DNA of 27,011 nt, taken from positions 1 through 27,011 of the forward strand of contig CAKSST010000025.1 in NCBI GenBank assembly GCA_934489895.1, written 5' to 3'. Under the pieces are notes generated by a model, which did no database searches, was not told the DNA's origin, and saw only the letters and a program-made list of their open reading frames with translations. The DNA is from an uncultured Eubacteriales bacterium. Lineage in GTDB: Bacteria > Bacillota > Clostridia > Oscillospirales > Acutalibacteraceae. Position numbers and translations under genes: made by a program. Shown here in pieces: positions 14,471 to 23,162 of the stretch. Positions within the stretch are counted from its first letter, which is position 1. The number at the start of each line of letters is the position of its first letter.

Positions 14471-16792
14471 TTATTGCGCAGGAGTTGAAGATGTGGCCTG
14501 CGTATTTGCATCGGTTGTACCGGTGCCGCCATCATTTGCGGGTGTATCCTGAGCCGACTGCTGAGAGGTAATCTCTTCAATCGAACCCAAAGAATTACCG
14601 GGGTGTGTGGTACAGATGGGCATATAGCTCTTTTTGTACCAGCCTTCTGATTTTTTGGGACACGCATTGGTTGCTACAAGACCCGTTTCAGTGCAGAAGT
14701 AACGGCGGGTTACATACTCACTGTCTGTAAAGGTCGCGGCCCCCTTGCCCGAGTGGGCCTTTTTCATAACATTGCCCCATAGCTTTTTAACCATACTTGT
14801 GGCAGAAACCTTTTCGTCCTGGTCGAAGCCATACCAGCAAGAAGCAACATAATAAGGCGTGCCGCCTACAAACCATTTATCAACAGAAGAGTCAGACGTA
14901 CCCGTTTTACCGTAAAGAGTACTGCCACCTACATAAGACTGCATTCCTGCGCCCGTACCTTCGCCGCCGTAAATAACACGCTGAAGCATACGGTTAACAA
15001 TGGTTGCGGTGTCTTCGGCAATGGCAACCACAGGCTCGCTTTCGCCCGTCAAAATTACTTTGCCGCGTTGGTCCTCAACCTTGATATAGGTGGTGGGCTC
15101 ATAATACTTACCGCCGTTGCCGAAAATTGCATAAGCCGCGGCAGACTGTGTTGTGGTAAGACCCTTTGAGTTACCGCCTATGGCAAGAGAGGGCAAGTTT
15201 AGGTCGTTATCATTAAGGTAAGAAAGTCCCAATTTTTCTTTTAAAAAATTATAGCAGGTTGTGGGGGTCATCTGCTCAACCAACTGTATGGGGACGGTGT
15301 TTATGGATTTTTCAAGAGCATAATACGCTTTGACCGTACCCTTATAGTAGCCGTAAGAGTTTTTGGGCGACCAGCTACCGTAGGTAAGCTTTTTATCAAC
15401 AACATTGCTTGAGTAGGTTATCATATTGTTTTCAACCGCCAGAGCATATGCGCTCAAAGGTTTCATAGTTGAGCCCGCCTGGTTGGGTGACTGGGTTGCG
15501 CGATTGAGTACGCGGTTGCCTTTTTTCTCACCAAGTCCTCCCGCAATACCTTTAATATGTCCTTTATAGTCCATAACGGTTATGGCAGACTGTGAAATCT
15601 GACCCTTTTTGCTTGTTGTAATGTATGCGTCGTTAGAGAAGGTGCCATCTATACCCTCTTGAATTTTGGGATCCATTGTGCTGTAAATTTTATAACCGCC
15701 GTTATAGAAATTGTTTGCCGCATAGGTTTCGTCATAATTATATTTTTCGCAAAGGTCGGCAACAACATCGTCAATAAGTGTATCTATAAAATATGAATTT
15801 ATCTTGTTTTCTTTAAGACGCTCGGCATCGGCTACAATTTTAAGTTCCTTACCGTTTGCGGCATCATACTCCTCTTGGGTAATTTTCCCCTGAGCCAGCA
15901 TTTCATAAAGAACTGTGCCGCGTCGCTTTTTATTATTTTCGGGATTTTTATCGGGACGGTAGGTCTCGGGCGCCTTGGCAATTGAAGCCAACGCAGCACA
16001 CTCCTCAAGCGTTAAGTCCTTGGTGTTTTTGCCAAAATAATAGTTTGAAGCAACCTCAACGCCGTACATACCGTTTGCCATTGATATAGTATTAAGGTAA
16101 CACTCAATAATGGTGTCCTTATAATAATTCATCTCCAAGGTGCGCGCGCGCATTATCTCACGCACTTTGCGCATCGGGCTTGTGGAATCGTCGCCGGTTA
16201 AGTTTTTAACCAGCTGCTGTGTTATGGTTGAACCGCCCTGGTTTGAGGAGTAAAAATGCAAGAACAGGTTAGCAAAGGCAGAGACCGTTCGCTTCCAGTC
16301 AACGCCGTCGTGATCATAAAAACGCCGGTCCTCAATAGCAACAAAGGCATCAATCAAGTCCTGCGGCATATCCTCAAGTGGCACCCATATGCGATTGTAC
16401 ATACCGTGCAGACGTTGATTCTCAACCCAATTTCCGCTTGTATCCTGTACGTAAATTGTGGTAGTGAAACCAAGGCTAAGCTCGTCTAGATTCTCTACCA
16501 TTGTACTGTCAACAAAGCCAAAGGCATAAACCACAACCGCACCTGCTATAAGGCAAAAGGTGATAATTCCCACCAAAAACAATGACAGAATGATTTTAAT
16601 GATACCTGCTTTGGTAATTTTAAGCTTTTTATTTTTGAAGCCGAATCGTCCCGAACGATGCTCATTTTTATTTTGGCTTTCGGTTTTTCGGGTGGAAAAG
16701 CTGTTAAGGTCAATCCCGCTCTTGCCGCCGTCAGCGCTGTTTAAAGAAATTTCGTTAAAATTCTCTTCTTTGGTTCTTTTTTCGTCATTCAA
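14471..16792 (-). CDS. Class A penicillin-binding protein (PBP1A type)
   Basis: Bifunctional peptidoglycan synthase of 773 residues, anchored by one membrane helix (about 63-93) after a lysine-rich cytoplasmic tail. The glycosyltransferase (family 51) domain has catalytic Glu154 in EDRRFYDHDGVDW and GGSTITQQLVKN. The transpeptidase domain has the active-site serine in STMK (441-444), SIN (496-498) and KTGT (629-632). The tail is a Thr/Gln/Ala-rich extracellular extension. I chose a TTG start at 16792, nine bases after AAAGGAG. An ATG at 16825 has no such site, and a TATACT -10 element (16826-16831) directly abuts it, so transcription probably begins downstream of that ATG. Confidence 0.95.
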   Translation of the reverse strand: MNDEKRTKEENFNEISLNSADGGKSGIDLNSFSTRKTESQNKNEHRSGRFGFKNKKLKITKAGIIKIILSLFLVGIITFCLIAGAVVVYAFGFVDSTMVENLDELSLGFTTTIYVQDTSGNWVENQRLHGMYNRIWVPLEDMPQDLIDAFVAIEDRRFYDHDGVDWKRTVSAFANLFLHFYSSNQGGSTITQQLVKNLTGDDSTSPMRKVREIMRARTLEMNYYKDTIIECYLNTISMANGMYGVEVASNYYFGKNTKDLTLEECAALASIAKAPETYRPDKNPENNKKRRGTVLYEMLAQGKITQEEYDAANGKELKIVADAERLKENKINSYFIDTLIDDVVADLCEKYNYDETYAANNFYNGGYKIYSTMDPKIQEGIDGTFSNDAYITTSKKGQISQSAITVMDYKGHIKGIAGGLGEKKGNRVLNRATQSPNQAGSTMKPLSAYALAVENNMITYSSNVVDKKLTYGSWSPKNSYGYYKGTVKAYYALEKSINTVPIQLVEQMTPTTCYNFLKEKLGLSYLNDNDLNLPSLAIGGNSKGLTTTQSAAAYAIFGNGGKYYEPTTYIKVEDQRGKVILTGESEPVVAIAEDTATIVNRMLQRVIYGGEGTGAGMQSYVGGSTLYGKTGTSDSSVDKWFVGGTPYYVASCWYGFDQDEKVSATSMVKKLWGNVMKKAHSGKGAATFTDSEYVTRRYFCTETGLVATNACPKKSEGWYKKSYMPICTTHPGNSLGSIEEITSQQSAQDTPANDGGTGTTDANTQATSSTPAQ

Positions 16793-16955
16793 GCCGAATT
16801 TCTCCTTTCGAAATACCGAATACATAGTATATCATAATTTTGTAAAAATGGGGTTACAATTTTTTAACCGTTTTATTGCAATTATGTTAAATATGAATTA
16901 TGAGGACAAATTTTGGGAATAATACATATAAAACTATTAATTTTTGAGTGATATT

Positions 16956-17273
16956 ATGAAAAACCGTCTTATTATTTTATGCGTAACCGCAGTTGTAACA
17001 ATAATTGTCTGTATTACACTCTTTTCGGTTTCGGCAATACCCTTATCGCCTGAGGTTAACACAAACAGCACCGCATCAAGCACCTCTTTAGGCTTTACCC
17101 TTGCCGCCTACGGAAACAATATTGCTTTATTTGATGACGGCGAAATTATAGAAGTGTATGAAGATATTCTGCTGTCAGCTTTACCGCCTGCCGACCGCAC
17201 GGCACTGAACAGCGGTATAGAAATAACATCTTTTGAGCAGTTATCTTCCCTGCTTGAGGATTTTGAAAGTTAG
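16956..17273 (+). CDS. BofC C-terminal domain protein, membrane anchored
   Basis: A 105-residue protein with an N-terminal signal or anchor helix (about 5-27), a short Ser/Thr linker and a C-terminal BofC-like domain (about 46-105). The matching features are the YGNNIALFDDGE strand pair, then LPPADRTALNSGIEI (76-90) and the ending LLEDFES (99-105), typical of BofC C-terminal modules. In Bacillus BofC restrains SpoIVB in sporulation, but many short clostridial relatives have no known role. ATG at 16956 was preferred to an in-frame TTG at 16944; the GAGTGA site is weak. It diverges from the penicillin-binding protein gene and its stop overlaps the glycosyltransferase stop by four bases. Confidence 0.8.
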   Translation: MKNRLIILCVTAVVTIIVCITLFSVSAIPLSPEVNTNSTASSTSLGFTLAAYGNNIALFDDGEIIEVYEDILLSALPPADRTALNSGIEITSFEQLSSLLEDFES

Positions 17274-18214
17274 TGCTTTATAATATAAGCTAAATCCCCA
17301 AGCCACACACGCACGCCCGAAAGCATCTGCTTGTAGCAACGGTTATATCTCGGCAGATAAAAGGCCAGTTTAATCCAGCACAATATATTATGCTCACACA
17401 AAAGCTTTAACCGCATATTTTCAAAGCGAATTTGTTTTTTTATTGATTTTTTTAATTTTTCGGTCATATTAGGCAAAGACAAGGACAGCAGATACTCGTG
17501 TGCAATAACCGATTGCTTAAGCCCGTCAATACGGCGCTTGAGTGAGCGCTTTGCCGAAAGTGACGCGTTATTGCCGTGTGCGCGGTATTTTGTAAGCACA
17601 CAATTTAAAAAGCAAGCCCTACTTTGCAATGCCGCAACAAAGTTAATAATCCAATCATGTGCCAACAAATCCTTAAGCTCTAAAGGTTTAAGGTTTTCTT
17701 TTATTTTGGCAGAAAAGCACATTGAAAAGCCGCGTACATATGAGCAGCCTACAAGCGACTCTGCCGTAATTTCGCTGAATTCTTCGCTGTCGTCAAACTC
17801 CGCAAAACGCACACTGCTGCGCGGCATGGGGTTATCCTCGCCGTCAATAATATCATAACGGCAGGCAAGGCTCATTATGTCGGGATTGTTATTAATTGCT
17901 TCGGTCATTCTTTGGCATTTTTCGGGCAGCCAGATATCGTCCTGGTCGCAAAGGAAAATAATATCTCCTTTTGCTTTTTCTATAGCACTGAAAAAGTTCA
18001 TACAAAAGCCTAAATTTTTCTCATTTTCATACACTTTCCAGCCTTTAAGGCGGTGTTGTTCAATAAAGCTTTTGCAAAGACTAACGGTACCGTCGGTTGA
18101 ACAATCGTCACAAATTATAACCTCATCGGGCGCAAGGGTTTGCGCCGCTATGGAAAGCAACTGCTTTTCAATATATTTTGTTCCGTTATGACAAGCAAGC
18201 ACAACCGAAATCAT
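17270..18214 (-). CDS. Family 2 glycosyltransferase
   Basis: GT-A fold glycosyltransferase of 314 residues that transfers a sugar from a nucleotide donor, most likely during surface polysaccharide or glycan synthesis at the cytoplasmic face. It begins MISVVLACHNG. It has DDCSTDGT (36-43) for nucleotide binding and the metal-binding acidic motif CDQDDIW (89-95). HDWIINF near the middle resembles rhamnosyltransferase-type members. No membrane segment is evident. It is the last gene of the cyclophilin-rmlA-GT-GT unit, six bases after the preceding GT. Linkage to rmlA, which makes dTDP-glucose, fits a deoxysugar acceptor or donor, but specificity is unproven. Confidence 0.9.
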   Translation of the reverse strand: MISVVLACHNGTKYIEKQLLSIAAQTLAPDEVIICDDCSTDGTVSLCKSFIEQHRLKGWKVYENEKNLGFCMNFFSAIEKAKGDIIFLCDQDDIWLPEKCQRMTEAINNNPDIMSLACRYDIIDGEDNPMPRSSVRFAEFDDSEEFSEITAESLVGCSYVRGFSMCFSAKIKENLKPLELKDLLAHDWIINFVAALQSRACFLNCVLTKYRAHGNNASLSAKRSLKRRIDGLKQSVIAHEYLLSLSLPNMTEKLKKSIKKQIRFENMRLKLLCEHNILCWIKLAFYLPRYNRCYKQMLSGVRVWLGDLAYIIKH

Positions 18215-18220
18215 TTTTTC

Positions 18221-19219
18221 TCACCTCAGCGCAAAAAAAAGCTTTCTTGTTTTATATTTGAATATATAACACGCGTAGCAAAATGCGGTTACTATACCCG
18301 CAGGCTGCTTTGCAATAAATTTCATAATTAATTCCGATTTTGATAAAGGCTTTGCCGCCTTTACGGCGTTTTTCCATTGTAAAGCGGCTTTTTCCTGTTT
18401 TATAATGGCTTTTACATCCGTAAAACACAGACCGCTTTGTTTAATAAAGCAATCAGTAAAGCAGGAAAGCAGTGTGCGCAAATAATACATTGCCGAAAAA
18501 TGACCCCTGCCGCCAAGCTTTTGCTCTAAAGCAAGCAGGTCGTTTGCGCGCACTTTCATAAGCGCAAGCTTGTTTTGGTTATAACGCCTTGTTATGCTTG
18601 CTGTACGCTTTTGCATATAGTGATAAAAGGCTTTTTTGTAAAACACCGTTTTGGGAGAACACAAAAACAACTGTTGATTAAAAGCGGTGTCCTCATAAAG
18701 CTCACCGTCAGGCAGACGTATGCCGTTTTGCTTTATAAACTCTGCTTTGTACAGTTTGTTACACATTGTGTCAAGCAGATTGCGGTTTTTAAGGCTTTGC
18801 AGGGAATCGGCATTAAGGCTGTCGCAGTCGGGCAAAACAACACGCTGCTGCTCACCCTCATAATCAAAAATAAGACCGCAGCACAAAACATCGTTGTCTT
18901 TTATGTTTTCATACATAAATTTCAGCGTGCCTGGCTCAATATAATCGTCATCGTCACAAAAGGCAAGATACTCACCCTTTGCATTATCAATTCCTAAATT
19001 GCGGGCGGTTGCAGGCCCGCTGTTTTCAATGCTAAACATGCGAATGCGACCGTCCTTGCTTGCAAGGCGGTCGCACAGCGTTTGGCTGTCATCTGTTGAT
19101 CCGTCGTTAATCAGCAATATTTCAATATCGCGCAAGGATTGCTCTGCAATGCTTTGCACGCATCTTTCAATATTATTTTGCGCATTGTAAACGGGAATGA
19201 TAACACTTATTTTAACCAT
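18221..19219 (-). CDS. Family 2 glycosyltransferase
   Basis: Second GT2 enzyme, 332 residues. The GT-A core shows VKISVIIPVYNAQ at the start, INDGSTDDS (37-45), the substrate loop NSGPATARNLGIDNAKGEY and the metal site FCDDDDYIEP (87-96). It resembles short GT2 enzymes that decorate exopolysaccharide or teichoic-acid-like glycans. The C-terminal third is basic and rich in Lys and aromatic residues, with a hydrophobic stretch (FIAKQPAGIVTAFCYACYIF) that could associate with the membrane. One base separates it from rmlA, so the genes are tightly coupled. The product is not identifiable from sequence. Confidence 0.9.
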   Translation of the reverse strand: MVKISVIIPVYNAQNNIERCVQSIAEQSLRDIEILLINDGSTDDSQTLCDRLASKDGRIRMFSIENSGPATARNLGIDNAKGEYLAFCDDDDYIEPGTLKFMYENIKDNDVLCCGLIFDYEGEQQRVVLPDCDSLNADSLQSLKNRNLLDTMCNKLYKAEFIKQNGIRLPDGELYEDTAFNQQLFLCSPKTVFYKKAFYHYMQKRTASITRRYNQNKLALMKVRANDLLALEQKLGGRGHFSAMYYLRTLLSCFTDCFIKQSGLCFTDVKAIIKQEKAALQWKNAVKAAKPLSKSELIMKFIAKQPAGIVTAFCYACYIFKYKTRKLFFALR

Positions 19220-19220
19220 T

Positions 19221-20099
<879 letters not shown>

Positions 20100-20102
20100 T
20101 GT

Positions 20103-20702
20103 TTACAGCTCCTTAATATCAATTGAATTTATTGTTACATCCTCTGCCGGTTTATCGGCAGGGCCCACTTCAACCCTTGCAATAGCATCAACAATGTCCA
20201 TTCCGTCAAACACATGACCGAAAACAGTATGGCGGAAATCAAGCCACGGTGTGCCGCCCATATTTTTATAATCATCTATACATTCCGCGGGGAAGCCGCG
20301 GTCTGTAAGGTCTGCCATCTGCTCAAGCATATTTTCGGGTACCTCGCGCGCCTGCACAATGAAAAACTGGCTGCCGTTGGTGCATGGGCCTGAGTTTGCC
20401 ATTGAAAGCGCACCGCGCAAGTTGTGAAGCTCAGGGGTAAATTCATCCTCAAAGGAGCCGCCCCAGATGCTTTCACCGCCGCAGCCCGTGCCTGTCGGAT
20501 CGCCGCCCTGTATCATAAAAGAGTCAATTACACGGTGAAAAATCAGACCGTCATAATATCCGTTTTTTGCGTGTGTTGTGAAGTTTTCAACCGCCTTCGG
20601 TGCATATTGGGGAAACAGCTTAATTGAAACGTCACCCATTGATGTGTGCATTACTGCTACAGTATCCCCTGCAGCGGGTTTAGTTGTCTGGTAATTTGCC
20701 AA
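20103..20702 (-). CDS. Cyclophilin-type peptidyl-prolyl isomerase
   Basis: Cis-trans prolyl isomerase, probably cytoplasmic, of 199 residues. The cyclophilin core includes IFHRVIDSFMIQGGDPTGTG (54-73) with catalytic Arg57, SMANSGPCTNGSQFFIV and the C-terminal DFRHTVFGHV. A loop around LEQMADLTDRGFPAECIDDYKNMG is longer than in minimal cyclophilins. It uses a TTG start, supported by AAAGGTG nine bases upstream and by the promoter at 20728-20756. It leads the operon containing rmlA and two glycosyltransferases, an unexpected pairing. Confidence 0.93.
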   Translation of the reverse strand: MANYQTTKPAAGDTVAVMHTSMGDVSIKLFPQYAPKAVENFTTHAKNGYYDGLIFHRVIDSFMIQGGDPTGTGCGGESIWGGSFEDEFTPELHNLRGALSMANSGPCTNGSQFFIVQAREVPENMLEQMADLTDRGFPAECIDDYKNMGGTPWLDFRHTVFGHVFDGMDIVDAIARVEVGPADKPAEDVTINSIDIKEL

Positions 20703-20727
20703 GAAAAATCACACCTTTCTGTTATTC

Positions 20728-20756
20728 ATTTTAACAATAAATTGCAATATAATCAA
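20728..20756 (-). promoter_or_regulatory. Promoter of the cyclophilin-rmlA-GT operon
   Basis: Minus-strand TTGATT (20751-20756) and TAAAAT (20728-20733) with a 17-base spacer, about 25 bases before the TTG start codon. Confidence 0.65.
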
Positions 20757-20772
20757 CAATAATTTAAAAATC

Positions 20773-20801
20773 TTGCATTTAATTGTAGTTTATGCTATAC
20801 T
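20773..20801 (+). promoter_or_regulatory. Promoter of nrdR
   Basis: Plus-strand TTGCAT (20773-20778) and TATACT (20796-20801) with a 17-base spacer, about 39 bases before the nrdR ATG and divergent from the cyclophilin promoter. I see no NrdR box here. Confidence 0.7.
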
Positions 20802-20840
20802 TTTGCTTGTAAATCATACAATATAAAGGTGGCATATTTA

Positions 20841-21293
20841 ATGAAGTGTCCATATTGCAGTTATGAAGAAAGCCGCGTTATTGACTCACGTCCTACCGAC
20901 GAAGGTGTGCGTATTCGCCGCCGCAGAGAGTGCTTAAAATGTCAAAAACGCTTCACAACTTATGAGATAATGGAAAGTCTTCCAATTATCGTCATCAAAA
21001 AAGACCACTCACGCGAGTCCTTTGACCGCGATAAACTGCTTAACGGTATGCTTCGCGCCTGCGAAAAGCGCCCTATTTCAATCAACGACCTTGAGCGCGC
21101 GCTGGACGATATTGAGCTTACATTGCAAAACTCACTCGACCGCGAGGTTACCTCTGATAAAATCGGTGAGCTTGCTATGGAAAAGCTGAAAGCCTTGGAC
21201 GAGGTTGCTTATGTGCGCTTTGCTTCGGTTTACCGCCAGTTTAAAGATATTAACACCTTTATGGAAGAGCTTAATAAATTACTTAATAACTAA
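20841..21293 (+). CDS. nrdR: Ribonucleotide reductase repressor NrdR
   Basis: Zinc-finger and ATP-cone repressor that senses ATP/dATP and shuts off ribonucleotide reductase genes. At 150 residues it has the normal length. The N-terminal zinc ribbon has Cys3, Cys6, Cys31 and Cys34 (CPYC, CLKC) with the conserved RRRREC segment. The ATP-cone follows (about 46-136, VIKKDHSRESFDRDKLLNGM). The start at 20841 is eight bases after AGGTGG; an in-frame GTG at 20829 lies within that site. It stands alone, followed by a bidirectional terminator. No reductase gene is in the window. Confidence 0.97.
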   Translation: MKCPYCSYEESRVIDSRPTDEGVRIRRRRECLKCQKRFTTYEIMESLPIIVIKKDHSRESFDRDKLLNGMLRACEKRPISINDLERALDDIELTLQNSLDREVTSDKIGELAMEKLKALDEVAYVRFASVYRQFKDINTFMEELNKLLNN

Positions 21294-21298
21294 AATAC

Positions 21299-21327
21299 AA
21301 AACAGCGGTAAAAATTGCCGCTGTTTT
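21299..21327. terminator. Bidirectional terminator between nrdR and rnhA
   Basis: AAAACAGCGG (21299-21308) pairs with CCGCTGTTTT (21318-21327), giving a 10-bp stem with T runs on both strands, between two convergent genes. Its outer arm matches that of the terminator at 12471-12499. Confidence 0.8.
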
Positions 21328-21341
21328 ATATTTTGTCTTTT

Positions 21342-21779
21342 TTATTTATACCCTTGCGTTGCAAGCTTGTCACAGCGCTCGTTTTCAGGATGCCCCTCGT
21401 GGCCCTTTATCCAGAACAGCTCAACATTGTGTATTGAAAGCTGAACAAGCAGCCGCTCCCATAAATCAGCATTTAAGGCAGGTTTTTTATCTGCCTTGCG
21501 CCAGCCGTTTTTCTTCCAGGAATATACCCAACCTTTATTCACACCGTCACAAAGATACCGCGAATCGCTGTAAAGCTTGACATCGCAGGCAGATTTCAAT
21601 GCTTCAAGCCCCATTATTGCGGCGGTTAATTCCATACGGTTGTTGGTTGTATTGTCTTCTTTGCCGGACATTTCTTTTTCAACACCCTTATAGCGCAAAA
21701 TTGCACCCCAGCCGCCGGGGCCCGGATTGCCTGAGCAAGCACCGTCGGTAAAAAGCTCAACTGATTTTCTTTGCTCCAT
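21342..21779 (-). CDS. rnhA: Ribonuclease HI
   Basis: Degrades the RNA strand of RNA-DNA hybrids, for example R-loops and primers. The 145 residues carry the full catalytic set Asp12 (FTDGACSGNPG), Glu50 (NNRMEL), Asp72 (YSDSRY) and Asp137 (ERCDKLA), and the basic segment WKKNGWRK. The ATG overlaps the DUF5412 stop by one base (TAATG), so translation is probably coupled to that gene. Confidence 0.96.
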   Translation of the reverse strand: MEQRKSVELFTDGACSGNPGPGGWGAILRYKGVEKEMSGKEDNTTNNRMELTAAIMGLEALKSACDVKLYSDSRYLCDGVNKGWVYSWKKNGWRKADKKPALNADLWERLLVQLSIHNVELFWIKGHEGHPENERCDKLATQGYK

Positions 21780-22192
21780 TATTTTCTCCTTGTTACCGCA
21801 AGGGCGTCTTCAATATCATCAATAATGGGACGGCGACTGTCAAAACGGTCAACCGTAATATCAACAACATTGCCGTTGATGCTTACCATTGTTTCGTTAA
21901 GCCAGAAAATTTCAATCTTATCGGTATGGTTTTCCCAATAAACATTTTTGACCGTTTTTGTTATGTTATCAAACAGCTCGCCCCGCACAGCAACGCCCAT
22001 GGAATTTTGAACCTTATACATTTCTACAACATATCTTCCGCTGTGAGAAGTTGCCGATACTACATGCTCACCCTGCGGCAGTTGATTGATGCTATAAAAG
22101 AAATTATCATAAACAAAGAACAAAACGTTTGCCGCAACCACAAGACCTGCAAGCGCCGCAATCACGGAAAACAATGCTTTTTGCGCTTTCAT
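21779..22192 (-). CDS. DUF5412-like membrane-anchored protein
   Basis: A 137-residue protein with an N-terminal membrane helix (about 9-28) and an extracytoplasmic domain. It resembles the DUF5412 group by the run SGRYVVEMYKV, VRGELFDNITKTVKNVYWEN and the following IFWLNETMVSINGNVVDI. The family has no known activity. ATG at 22192 follows AGGTG by six bases; a GTG at 22201 would overlap that site. It sits between a polytopic membrane protein and rnhA in one transcription unit. The domain call is from memory of the family pattern. Confidence 0.8.
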   Translation of the reverse strand: MKAQKALFSVIAALAGLVVAANVLFFVYDNFFYSINQLPQGEHVVSATSHSGRYVVEMYKVQNSMGVAVRGELFDNITKTVKNVYWENHTDKIEIFWLNETMVSINGNVVDITVDRFDSRRPIIDDIEDALAVTRRK

Positions 22193-22210
22193 AAATTTCA
22201 CCTTTTATCC

Positions 22211-23020
22211 TTATATATCTGCGCCGAAGCCCTGATTTGGCGGAGTATACGAAATGCCCTCCTGGTTTTGTTTGCTATTATAATAATTTATTGCATATCT
22301 GCAATGTACCGTCACGCACATAATAAATAAAGGTAACGTATATATTGCGGGAATAATAAGCAAAGATAAAACCGCCAAAGGTAAAAAGCTGATTAAAAGC
22401 TGAACAAAAGCCCCGTAAGAAAAGGCGCCTATACGGCGGGACATATATATTGCTTCTGAAGGGGTAATATCACCGCCGATTACAAAAAGCAAAGGCGCAA
22501 GGTAATAACGGGATGCAACAAATACCGACGCCGCAACTCCTATTATTTTTAAAAAGTTTTCAAAAATCCAGAAGTTTGCCATCCAGATGGGCATCTGTCC
22601 GCCGAAAAACTCATAAACCTCAGGGCTTGAAGCAAGCTTTACAAGACAATAAGGCAGTAAAAACAGTATCATCACAACAATCAAACGTACTGCTGCCGCT
22701 AAAACAAAGCTCATTATCCTTGCATAAACAAATCGTGTTGAAAAGGGGTAAAATATTTCTGTCACGGGAGAGTCGCTTAAAATGGTGACACGCCACAGCC
22801 AGAAAGCAACGCCGATAAGCAACGGCGCGGATATAAAGCAAAAATACAATACTGCGAAAACGGTTGCTGTAAGCTGTGACCACACCGTTAATATAATCGA
22901 CTGAATACAGGCCGACAAAACGGCATTTGTTCCCAATATTACACAAACTGCTATGCACTCAGGCCACATCTTTTTTATGGAAGCTTTTGCGGTGCTTTTG
23001 ACCGCCTCGTTTGTTGGCAT
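22211..23020 (-). CDS. Polytopic membrane protein, unknown function
   Basis: Integral membrane protein of 269 residues with about six hydrophobic segments (near residues 24-44, 48-72, 98-128, 150-172 and 206-243). A short soluble tail ends in NQEGISYTPPNQGFGADI. The layout recalls DUF975-like or general six-helix clostridial membrane proteins, but I do not recognise it firmly. The start at 23020 was chosen because a promoter (-10 at 23064-23069) lies inside the longer frame that begins at 23092, so that longer form is unlikely. GGTGG lies about 11 bases upstream; a TTG one codon earlier is an alternative. It heads the operon with DUF5412 and rnhA. Confidence 0.8.
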   Translation of the reverse strand: MPTNEAVKSTAKASIKKMWPECIAVCVILGTNAVLSACIQSIILTVWSQLTATVFAVLYFCFISAPLLIGVAFWLWRVTILSDSPVTEIFYPFSTRFVYARIMSFVLAAAVRLIVVMILFLLPYCLVKLASSPEVYEFFGGQMPIWMANFWIFENFLKIIGVAASVFVASRYYLAPLLFVIGGDITPSEAIYMSRRIGAFSYGAFVQLLISFLPLAVLSLLIIPAIYTLPLFIMCVTVHCRYAINYYNSKQNQEGISYTPPNQGFGADI

Positions 23021-23063
23021 CAAAACTGTATCCACCCTCTCTAAAAAAACGAATCTTTTTGAT

Positions 23064-23092
23064 ATTATATCAAAGGCTGCATAAAAAAGCAA
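23064..23092 (-). promoter_or_regulatory. Promoter of membrane protein-DUF5412-rnhA operon
   Basis: Minus-strand TTGCTT (23087-23092) and consensus TATAAT (23064-23069) with a 17-base spacer. Its -35 is only nine bases from the -35 of the opposite promoter at 23102. Confidence 0.75.
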
Positions 23093-23101
23093 CGGTGTTA
23101 C

Positions 23102-23130
23102 TTGACAGCGGTACTTTTCAAAAGTAAAAT
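23102..23130 (+). promoter_or_regulatory. Promoter of solitary binding protein, with palindrome
   Basis: Plus-strand consensus TTGACA (23102-23107) and TAAAAT (23125-23130) with a 17-base spacer. A perfect palindrome TACTTTTCAAAAGTA (23112-23126) lies in the spacer and reaches the -10, a suitable place for a repressor. Confidence 0.7.
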
Positions 23131-23162
23131 AATAATATCCTCATTAAAAAGGAAGTATTAAA

